A stretch of 51,993 nt of DNA, from positions 1-51,993 of the forward strand of contig WYBB01000130.1 in the NCBI GenBank assembly GCA_011526585.1, given 5' to 3'. Below the pieces are notes generated by a model. That model did not search any database and was not told where the DNA came from. It saw nothing but the letters and a program-made list of their open reading frames with translations. Position numbers and translations under genes: made by a program. This stretch comes from Deltaproteobacteria bacterium. Lineage in GTDB: Bacteria > Myxococcota_A > UBA9042 > PHBI01. Below, one piece after another: positions 1-7,734 of the stretch (the stretch's first letter is position 1; each line of letters opens with the position of its first letter).

Positions 1-71
1 CACTCCGCGAGGTGCTCGCGGATGAGATGCTCGATCTGTTGTTCCAGTCGCTCGATGTCCGTCGTCTTCAT
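1..71 (-). CDS. N-terminus of a coiled-coil protein, cut by the window edge
   Basis: The complement of bases 71 to 1 reads ATG followed by 22 open codons (MKTTDIERLEQQIEHLIREHL and on) and runs off the left edge. The visible part is charged and amphipathic with a leucine/isoleucine heptad pattern, typical of a short coiled coil at the start of a regulatory or cell-division-associated protein. No clear Shine-Dalgarno precedes the start. The family cannot be named from 23 residues. A ZapB-like coiled coil or a myxobacterial DNA-binding protein N-terminus are both possible. Confidence 0.5.
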   Translation of the reverse strand, partial: MKTTDIERLEQQIEHLIREHLAE

Positions 72-132
72 GCAGGCCGATTCGCATCTCGCGGATCAAC
101 CCTCAACCCTCCCCCTGAACGGATACGCGGCG

Positions 133-264
133 CCGTTCCAGAGAACGAGACGTTTGTCGGCTCTCGTGCGGTTACGCGCGCCTTCAGAGACCCTCACTCC
201 GGTCGCTCCGCGCGCACGTTCGATTTGAGCGCGCACTCTCGGAGCCCCTCTCATGGGCTTTTTT
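133..264 (+). ncRNA. Candidate small RNA ending at an intrinsic terminator
   Basis: A plus-strand transcript is suggested by a terminator-like hairpin with six T residues at 259-264 although no plus-strand gene lies upstream. Within the interval are a 6-bp hairpin (145-150 with 162-167) and a CGCGCG pair (175-180 with 209-214). A GATACG hexamer at 122-127 could serve as a -10 box, but there is no convincing -35. It does not show the hallmark sequences of 6S RNA, SRP RNA, tmRNA or RNase P RNA that I can recognise. This is inference from structure only. Confidence 0.25.
242..264 (+). terminator. Rho-independent terminator candidate
   Basis: AGCCC (243-247) pairs with GGGCT (255-259) around a 7-base loop, and a run of six T residues follows on the plus strand. 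It stops a transcript reading rightward in a region with no plus-strand gene, so it is the main evidence for a small RNA upstream of it. Confidence 0.5.
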
Positions 265-390
265 CCCCTTCGACGCTCGCAACCGGTGAGTCCACTCGCG
301 CCGGCCTTGCCACGGGCCGACTATGGTGCCGCTCGTGCCGATTCTCACGGCTTCAGCGACTTCCTCCTCATCCGATCCTTCCGGCCTTTA

Positions 391-552
391 ACCGGTGACG
401 TCCATGGGGTTCGACCTTCAGGGGTTTTCCCTTCCGCGGATCGTCGATCGTCACCGATCTCCGCCCCTCCTGACGTTCGCTGCGCACCATGCACACCGTC
501 GTCTTCAGGGGTTTGTGCCCCGCGGAAATCCGTCATCGCCCACGCCGTCAGG
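391..552. repeat. Two related units bounded by terminal inverted repeats
   Basis: One unit opens with CGGTGACG near 392 and closes with CGTCACCG near 450. The next opens with CCTGACG (469-475) and closes with CGTCAGG (546-552). Both contain the same core in the middle (TTCAGGGGTTT, then a C-rich stretch and CGCGGA), so they look like diverged copies of one element of about 60-85 bases. A weaker third unit (GGTGAG near 285 to CTCAC near 347) precedes them without the core. Each would fold as a long-closing-stem RNA or act as a cruciform or operator. Confidence 0.4.
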
Positions 553-771
553 CGCGGGGATCCGATCCCCTCCTGGCCTTCGTTCTGCCTGGTTGTCAAA
601 GACCCCGCTACGCGTATCAGAGACGAAGCATGTCCCGTGCCAGCGCCCGAGCGACCGCGTGCTCGCGTTCGAGGCGGGGGCCGTCCTGCGGCGCGTGCTC
701 CGACGCGTGCGACAAGCCCCGACCCGGTGGGCGGAACCGACCGGCGACGCGCGCCCCCGAAGACGCCCGAT

Positions 772-1647
772 TCAGTTCAGCACGATCGCCAGGGTCTCGG
801 GCGCGAGGCGCTCGCTGACGAAGTCGCGCAGGCGCTCCTTCAGGCGCAGCTCGAGCTGGCGCACACGCTCCTTGCTGATGCCGAAGCGATCGCCGAGCGC
901 GTTGAGCGCCTCGGGGCGCTCGGTGCGCAGGCGCAGCTCCCAGATCGCGCGGTCGCGCACGTCGAGCGTCGCGCCAAAGGCGTCGAGCACGTCGGCGCGC
1001 AGGCGCGCGATCTCGTGCCGCGCCGCGTGGTGCTCGGGCCCGGGCTCGGTCTCGTCGGCGAGCTGGTCGATGAGCGTACCGCTGGACTCGGCGCTCGCCG
1101 GCAGGTCGAGCGAGGTCGCGCGCTGGTCGAGGAGCGGCAGGAGCTCGCGCACGTCCTCGACGCGCAGGTCGAGGCGCGCCGCGAGGTGCTCGGCGTCGAC
1201 CGGCAGCCCGTCGCGTGCGAGGTCGCGCCGCGCCCGCTCGAGCCCCCACACCAGGCGGCGCGCCGCGCGCGAGCCGAGGGACACGATCTGCCGGTGCGCG
1301 TGCAGCCACGCCAGGATGCGCGCGCGCATCCAGTAGCGCGCGTAGCTCGGGAAGGGAATGCGGCGCGAGGTGTCGAAATGCGCGACGGCGAGCAGGAGAC
1401 CGATGTTGGCTTCTGCGACGAGGTCCATCACGTCGAGGTCGTCGCGCCGATGGCGCCACGCCAGGCTCGCGGCCAGCCGCAGGTTCGACTCGACGAGGCG
1501 GCCGAGCGCGATCTTGTCACCGCGCTCCTGGACCCGGATCGCGAGCTCGCGCTGCACCTCGGCGGGCAGGATGCGCGCGCCGGCGAGGGAGGTGAAGTAG
1601 AGGTCCGCGGCGTCGGCCGCGTGGCGGTCCGTGTTCGTCGAAGGCAT
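772..1647 (-). CDS. RNA polymerase sigma-32-like (RpoH-type) sigma factor
   Basis: A 291-residue sigma-70-family factor without region 1. Region 2 spans roughly residues 48-117, with the core-binding and -10 recognition helices (NLRLAASLAW, DLVAEANIGL, SYARYWMRARI). It is followed by RIVSLGSRAARRL-like sequence (residues 119-132), which matches the RpoH position RMVKVATTKAQRKL. Region 4 with its helix-turn-helix is near residues 225-275 (GDRFGISKERVRQLE). The ATG at 1647 is chosen because GGAGG lies 8 bases upstream and sigma homology begins soon after; the frame is open further upstream but shows no homology. It would redirect polymerase to a stress or developmental regulon. A sigma-54-type promoter precedes it. 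It may be one of several RpoH paralogues rather than the main heat-shock factor. Confidence 0.9.
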   Translation of the reverse strand: MPSTNTDRHAADAADLYFTSLAGARILPAEVQRELAIRVQERGDKIALGRLVESNLRLAASLAWRHRRDDLDVMDLVAEANIGLLLAVAHFDTSRRIPFPSYARYWMRARILAWLHAHRQIVSLGSRAARRLVWGLERARRDLARDGLPVDAEHLAARLDLRVEDVRELLPLLDQRATSLDLPASAESSGTLIDQLADETEPGPEHHAARHEIARLRADVLDAFGATLDVRDRAIWELRLRTERPEALNALGDRFGISKERVRQLELRLKERLRDFVSERLAPETLAIVLN

Positions 1648-1698
1648 GAAGCATCCTCCGCGCCGCATCGGGCGGCGCCTTGCGCGATCACGACCAAA

Positions 1699-1713
1699 GC
1701 AAGGCACGTGCCA
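1699..1713 (-). promoter_or_regulatory. Sigma-54 (-24/-12) promoter of the sigma-32-like gene
   Basis: On the minus strand TGGCACG (1713-1707) is followed after four bases by TTGC (1702-1699), an essentially perfect match to the sigma-54 consensus TGGCACG-N4-TTGC, with the invariant GG and GC ten bases apart. Transcription would begin near 1687, giving a leader of about 40 bases that contains the Shine-Dalgarno of the sigma-factor gene. Sigma-54 promoters need an AAA+ enhancer-binding protein, so expression is probably signal-gated. Confidence 0.7.
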
Positions 1714-1738
1714 CCGGCGGCTCGGCGGTGGCACGTGC
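1704..1738. repeat. Perfect 13-bp inverted repeat overlapping the sigma-54 promoter
   Basis: GCACGTGCCACCG at 1704-1716 is exactly complementary to CGGTGGCACGTGC at 1726-1738 across a 9-base spacer. Each arm contains a CACGTG palindrome. The left arm contains the whole -24 element of the minus-strand promoter, so a protein bound to the dyad would compete with sigma-54 holoenzyme. The right arm repeats TGGCACG in the other orientation but lacks a TTGC -12 element. Confidence 0.75.
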
Positions 1739-1814
1739 GCGCCTGCGCACCAGGGCGCGTGCGGGAGCGCACGCGTGTTCACGGTGGTCTCGTTGGTGAC
1801 GCTGCGGCGCATTG

Positions 1815-1830
1815 GTGGCATATCCGGTGC
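1815..1830 (+). promoter_or_regulatory. Weak sigma-54-like promoter for the phosphoribosyltransferase-like gene
   Basis: TGGCAT at 1815-1820 and GTGCA at 1826-1830 place GG and GC exactly ten bases apart on the plus strand. The match is imperfect outside the invariant pairs, and in GC-rich DNA such pairs arise by chance. Transcription from here would give a leader of about 90 bases before the start at 1932. Confidence 0.3.
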
Positions 1831-1931
1831 ATTCACGGATCGACGGCTCGGACGGCCCCGAACGGATCGCAAGGACCGGAAGGATCGGACGGCTCGGGTG
1901 GTGGTGGCTTCGCGACGTCGGGGAGGCAGCG

Positions 1932-2486
1932 ATGGATCTCTCGCGCTTTCGGAATCGGATCGGTGGGCTGAGGAGCCGGAGCAGCGCAGGGCACGAGCTC
2001 GCGCTGCGCCTGGATCGCTATCGCGATCGGGGCGATGTGGTCGTGGTCGCGCTGCCGCCCGGCGGCGTCCCGGTCGCCTTCGAGATCGCGCAGGCGCTCG
2101 GCGCGCCGCTCGAGGTGCTCGATCGCGTCGTGAGCGCGCCGGTGGAGCTCGCGTCGAAGACGGTGATCCTCGTCGACGAAGGGCTCGCGTCCGATGGCGT
2201 GATGCGGGCCGCGGTCGAGGCGATCTACGCGCAGGGCCCGAGCCGGATCGTCGTCGCCGTCCCTGTGGGCACGCTGCTCGCGTGCGCGCGTGTGCGACCG
2301 GCGATCGACGAGCTGATCTGCCTCATCACCCACGACTACGCCTACGCCGTGAGCCCGTTCTACGAGAGCTTCGATCCGGTCAGCGACGAGCAGATCGCCG
2401 ACCTGCTGGCAGCCGCGCGCCGGTCGCGAGCCGCGGCATCCGCGCGCGGGGCGGTCGCACACGGGGTGACCAGCGCCGCGAGCTGA
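1932..2486 (+). CDS. Degenerate phosphoribosyltransferase-family protein
   Basis: A 184-residue protein beginning at an ATG preceded by GGGAGG. The N-terminal part (VVVVALPPGGVPVAFEIAQA, residues 36-55) and the C-terminal part (ILVDEGLAS, then MRAAV, IVVAVPVG, ICLITHDY) match the predicted phosphoribosyltransferases usually about 210-220 residues long. Two things are odd. The segment between LGAPLEVLDR and the PRPP loop is far shorter than in relatives, losing roughly 50-60 residues of the substrate-binding hood. The PRPP loop reads VDEGLASDGV (81-90) instead of the usual VDDGLATGAT, losing the second acidic residue identity and the Thr-Gly-Ala turn. PRPP binding is therefore doubtful and a regulatory or remnant role is possible. 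It is divergent from the sigma-factor gene and convergent with the pseudokinase. Confidence 0.75.
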   Translation: MDLSRFRNRIGGLRSRSSAGHELALRLDRYRDRGDVVVVALPPGGVPVAFEIAQALGAPLEVLDRVVSAPVELASKTVILVDEGLASDGVMRAAVEAIYAQGPSRIVVAVPVGTLLACARVRPAIDELICLITHDYAYAVSPFYESFDPVSDEQIADLLAAARRSRAAASARGAVAHGVTSAAS

Positions 2487-2494
2487 AGGGAGGC

Positions 2495-3775
2495 TCAGGG
2501 CTTCTTGTGCATGCGCGGTGTCGCGCGGCGGGCTTCGAGATCCGAGAGCTCGCGCGTGCTCAGGCGCAGCGTCGAGCCGGCGTGCTCTTCGGGCCGATCG
2601 GCGGCCCCGGTCAGCTCCTCGAGCTCCTCGTCGGGCAGCGCCACCGCGCGTGAGGTCCACTTGTCGGCAGGCGCCGCGTCGCGGTGGAAGCGCGGTGGTC
2701 GGCCGGTGCTGGCGGGCGCGGACTCGAGCACCGGGACCGAGGGATCGACCGTCGCGCGCCGGGGCACGCGCTCGACCGGCTCGGCACGACGCGGCTCCGA
2801 CTCCTCGCCGGTGTACGCGTCGAGCGCTCGTTGGAGCGCGCGCGACAAGCCCGCATGGTCGAAGCGCTCGGACGGCTCGTAGGCGAGCGCCGCCTGGAAG
2901 AAGTGCACGACCTCGGGGGGCACGGCCTCGGACAGCCCTTCCATCACGTCCCGGTCGCGGTCGCGCTTGTCCATCACCAGGCGCTCGTGGGGGTGGACGG
3001 CAACGGGCGGACGCCCGAAGAGGAGGCAAAAGCCGATCGCCGCGATGGCGTAGCCGTCGGTCGTCGGGCCGACGCGGTGCTCGAAGAGCTGCTCGGGCGG
3101 GCGGAAGACGTCGTCGAACGGGCTCTCCGCCGGCGCCGCGTGTACCGGTGGAACGCGCACGAAGCCGCCCAGCACGATGTGGGGCTTTTCACCCACCCCG
3201 TCGTGCACAAAGACACTGCGCGGCCGGATCGCGCCGTGTACGAGCTGGGCCCGGCCCAGGGCCGCGTTGGCCGCCGCGAGCGGCTCGAGGATGAGGCGCG
3301 CGGCCGCCGGGTCGATCGCCTCGTTGCCATCGGCGCTGACGACCTCGTCGAGGGTGGCGAGCTCGCAGGTCGAGTCCGTCGCGAGCACGGTGCCCTCGGG
3401 CTCGGCCCCGAAGTACACGAGGCGGGTGACGTGGGGGCTCGCGCCCAGGCGGCCCAGCGCCAGGGCCTGGCGGAAGAGGTTGTCGTGCACGTCCGCGTCG
3501 CGCTCGGGCGGCGCCAGCGCGAGCTCGACCTCGAGCAGGGCGGGGAGCTGCAGCGCGCGATAGGCGAGGTCCACATCGGGGCGCGCCAGGCGCTCGACGA
3601 GGAGGTGGCGGGCGATCACCAGGCCGATGCGCGCATCGTCCGGGGAATCGGCAGCAGCGAAGCGCTCCGGGATGAAACGGCGATCGTCGCGCGCACACGC
3701 GCGGTGCGTGCACGCATGCCCCACGCGGCCGGTGCGGTGACAGGACGGACAGACGCCGTGGCTCGGGTCGAACAT
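2495..3775 (-). CDS. Zinc-ribbon protein with a Ser/Thr pseudokinase domain
   Basis: A 426-residue protein. Residues 9-27 hold CPSCH and CTHRAC, a likely zinc ribbon. Residues 45-275 follow the fold of PknB-type kinases (HLLVERL, then YFGAEPEG, then the catalytic-loop position, PPEQLFEHRVGPTTDGYAIAAIGFCLLFG, and EPSERFDHAGLSRALQRAL at the end). The catalytic loop reads HGAIRPRSV (180-188), so the HRD aspartate is Ala and the Lys/Asn are missing, and the DFG position reads LGGF (202-205). No glycine-rich loop or VAIK lysine is visible. Phosphotransfer is thus unlikely, and a scaffold or sensor role is inferred. The tail is Asp/Glu- and Arg-rich and low complexity. The start at 3775 was taken because it precedes the zinc ribbon and lies downstream of a TATTCT box at 3851-3856. 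It is convergent with the phosphoribosyltransferase-like gene, with 8 bases between stops. Confidence 0.7.
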   Translation of the reverse strand: MFDPSHGVCPSCHRTGRVGHACTHRACARDDRRFIPERFAAADSPDDARIGLVIARHLLVERLARPDVDLAYRALQLPALLEVELALAPPERDADVHDNLFRQALALGRLGASPHVTRLVYFGAEPEGTVLATDSTCELATLDEVVSADGNEAIDPAAARLILEPLAAANAALGRAQLVHGAIRPRSVFVHDGVGEKPHIVLGGFVRVPPVHAAPAESPFDDVFRPPEQLFEHRVGPTTDGYAIAAIGFCLLFGRPPVAVHPHERLVMDKRDRDRDVMEGLSEAVPPEVVHFFQAALAYEPSERFDHAGLSRALQRALDAYTGEESEPRRAEPVERVPRRATVDPSVPVLESAPASTGRPPRFHRDAAPADKWTSRAVALPDEELEELTGAADRPEEHAGSTLRLSTRELSDLEARRATPRMHKKP

Positions 3776-3850
3776 GCCCGAGACCGAAGCAAGCGCCGCG
3801 CCACTCGAGCGCCCGTCCTGGAACGGGCACGCGGACGACTCAAGGCGTGT

Positions 3851-3856
3851 AGAATA
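3851..3856 (-). promoter_or_regulatory. -10 box candidate for the pseudokinase gene
   Basis: TATTCT on the minus strand, in the only AT-rich patch upstream of the gene, about 75 bases before the chosen ATG at 3775. No good -35 element is visible. It supports the shorter start. Confidence 0.3.
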
Positions 3857-3981
3857 ATCGAGTTCGCGAGCGAAACGCGCGCGGCCAAGGAGCAAGCGCC
3901 GGGAGGGAGGAGGCGACCTCAAGGTCGCCGCACGACCGACCAAGCGCAGCGACGCCGGCCCCGCGCGTTGCAGCCGCGAAC

Positions 3982-4554
3982 TCAGAGGCTCCCTGCGAGA
4001 CCCGCGAAGACACCGCCGTCGGTCGGCATCACGAAGAGCCGCGCACCCGAATGGCGTGTCTCGGGTGGGGACTGGGAGAGCTCGTAGCCGATCACGCCGC
4101 CGGCGGTCGGCAGGACCGCCCAGAGCGCGATGAGCGCGATGGTGCTGTCGTCGTCGCCCGCCAGGGTCACGGTCAGCACCGACGGCAGGACGGCGCCCGC
4201 GAGCGCGCCGGCCCAGGTCGCCCAGTAGTTGCCGTCGCCGCCCGCCAGCTCGCCGACGAGGTAGATCCCGGTCGGCAGGCCGATGGCGGCGCCCGGGATC
4301 CCGCCGATGAAGGCGGCGGCGAGGCCGCCGAAGTCGCCCTCGTCACCGGTCACCGCGTAGGCGAGGCCAAAGCCGAGGAGGCCGCCGAGCGCCGCGCCGC
4401 CGAGCCCGCCGAGGGTCTCGAGCGCGATCCGCGGCTCGCGCTCCATCAGGCGCGCCTCGACCGGCTCGGCGACCTCGGTCGCGTGAGCCGGCAGAGGGCG
4501 CTGCGCCAGCGCGCCAAACGCCAGAAAGGAGGCGACGGCGGCCAGCGCGCGCAT
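3982..4554 (-). CDS. Small exported glycine-rich membrane protein
   Basis: 190 residues with an N-terminal signal-peptide-like stretch (residues 1-25, AlaLeu-rich, possible cleavage after AHA). Glycine/alanine-rich hydrophobic segments follow near residues 47-70, 80-105, 112-132 and 138-155. The glycine-zipper pattern (GGLGGAALGGLLGFG) resembles small membrane-embedded proteins that pack tightly, but no family was recognised. Only 6 bases separate it from the stop of the upstream pyrophosphatase gene, so the two are very likely co-transcribed. Confidence 0.65.
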   Translation of the reverse strand: MRALAAVASFLAFGALAQRPLPAHATEVAEPVEARLMEREPRIALETLGGLGGAALGGLLGFGLAYAVTGDEGDFGGLAAAFIGGIPGAAIGLPTGIYLVGELAGGDGNYWATWAGALAGAVLPSVLTVTLAGDDDSTIALIALWAVLPTAGGVIGYELSQSPPETRHSGARLFVMPTDGGVFAGLAGSL

Positions 4555-4560
4555 CGCTCG

Positions 4561-6855
<2,295 letters not shown>

Positions 6856-6993
6856 CGATCGAGCTCCTTGTCGGTCTCAAGAGTGTCGGTTGATGCGTGA
6901 ACGCTTCATGGGTCCGGGTGCTGGTGGCGGGCATCGCGCGGGATGCGCCGCCGAGCGACCCGGACGGCATTGGCCGCCGACGCTGCGCGGGGC

Positions 6994-7021
6994 GCTATCA
7001 TCGGCGAGGCGACGCTGTCAA
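6994..7021 (-). promoter_or_regulatory. Candidate sigma-70-type promoter for hppA
   Basis: On the minus strand TTGACA (7021-7016, perfect -35) is followed after 16 bases by GATAGC (6999-6994, 3 of 6). Transcription would start near 6987, giving a leader of about 130 bases before the hppA start at 6855. Nothing else is seen in the 6856-7066 gap. Confidence 0.45.
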
Positions 7022-7066
7022 GGCGAAGCGGACGGGTGGGCCGCCGGGGGGTGAATCGGGGGCGGA

Positions 7067-7630
7067 TCAGCCGGAGAAGCCGCCGGCGTCGAGGAAGGCG
7101 ATCTCGTCGTCGCTCGACTGGCGGCCGAGGACGGCGTTGCGGTGCGGAAAGCGGCCGAAGCGCTGCACGATGTCGCGGTGCTCGCGGGCGTGGCGCAGCG
7201 TGTTGGCGTCGCCCATCTCCTCGCACAGGGCGACGCAGCGCTCCTGGTCGGCGAGGTCCTCCGAGTGCATGAACGGCAGGTAGAAGAAGGCGCGGAGCTC
7301 GGGCGCGACCTCGGTGTCGTAGTTGGCGTCGATGGCCGTGTCGGCGATCTCGCGGGCGATGGGGTCGGTCGCGTACATGCGCGGCGAGCCGCGGAAGGCG
7401 TTGCGCGGGAACTGGTCGAGCAGGATGAGGAGCGCGAGCGCGCCCTCGGGGCTCGCCGACCAGTCGTCGAGGCGGCCGTCGGCGGCGGCCTCGTGGGAGG
7501 CGAGGAAGGTCTCGCGGAACTCGCGGTCGAAGGCGTCATCCTTGGAGAACCAGCGCGCCGGGCCGGCGGCGCGCCAGAACTCGACGACCCGGGCCGGGTC
7601 GTGAGGCGCTTGGGCAGTTGTCTCGCTCAT
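7067..7630 (-). CDS. DUF924 family protein
   Basis: 187 residues matching the DUF924 (TPR-like, all-helical) family: VVEFWRAAGPARWFSKDDAFD near the N-terminus, then LALLILLDQFPRNAFRGSPRMYATD, then FFYLPFMHSEDLADQERCV, and HRDIVQRFGRFPHRNAVLGR near the C-terminus. All four family blocks are intact and the length is normal. The biochemical function of the family is not established. ATG at 7630 has AGGAGG seven bases upstream. The gene is divergent from the membrane-tailed kinase. Confidence 0.93.
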   Translation of the reverse strand: MSETTAQAPHDPARVVEFWRAAGPARWFSKDDAFDREFRETFLASHEAAADGRLDDWSASPEGALALLILLDQFPRNAFRGSPRMYATDPIAREIADTAIDANYDTEVAPELRAFFYLPFMHSEDLADQERCVALCEEMGDANTLRHAREHRDIVQRFGRFPHRNAVLGRQSSDDEIAFLDAGGFSG

Positions 7631-7656
7631 CGCGTACCTCCTAACGAACTGGCGCC

Positions 7657-7687
7657 ATCATAACCGAGTCTGCCCGGAGCGCGACAA
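7657..7687 (-). promoter_or_regulatory. Candidate promoter for the DUF924 gene
   Basis: TATGAT (7662-7657, 5 of 6 to the -10 consensus) on the minus strand, with TTGTCG (7687-7682) 19 bases further upstream. The -10 is good and the spacing is longer than ideal. The leader would be about 20 bases and contain AGGAGG. Confidence 0.4.
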
Positions 7688-7734
7688 AGCCGATCGCGCC
7701 GGCGCTCGGGTCGCGTAAGTGGAATTTTTTCGGC

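Larger units (their letters stand above)
72..771. other. Long intergenic region without a convincing gene; structured repeats
   Basis: About 700 bases in which every open frame on either strand lacks a ribosome site, a recognisable domain and the strong G/C third-position bias of the neighbouring genes. The stretch holds an intrinsic-terminator-like hairpin on the plus strand (about 242-264), a preceding hairpin (ACGAGA at 145-150 with TCTCGT at 162-167), and three consecutive units closed by short inverted repeats between about 285 and 552. A small perfect dyad (GGGGAT at 556-561, ATCCCC at 565-570) follows. One or more structured RNAs or a regulatory region is the likeliest explanation, but no known RNA family was recognised. 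Confidence 0.5.

Noticed and set aside
391..552. Tandem cyclic-di-GMP (GEMM) riboswitches
   Set aside because: The CAAACC-like piece is present, but the second conserved loop and tetraloop receptor of GEMM are missing.
345..599. Minus-strand open frame of 84 codons in the left intergenic region
   Set aside because: It begins at TTG without a ribosome site, has no domain, and its composition differs from the real genes; the DNA is better explained by inverted-repeat units.
253..1971. Long plus-strand frame across the sigma-factor gene
   Set aside because: It runs antisense to the sigma-32-like gene and is the usual mirror frame of high-GC coding DNA; its protein is Arg/Ala-rich with no domain.
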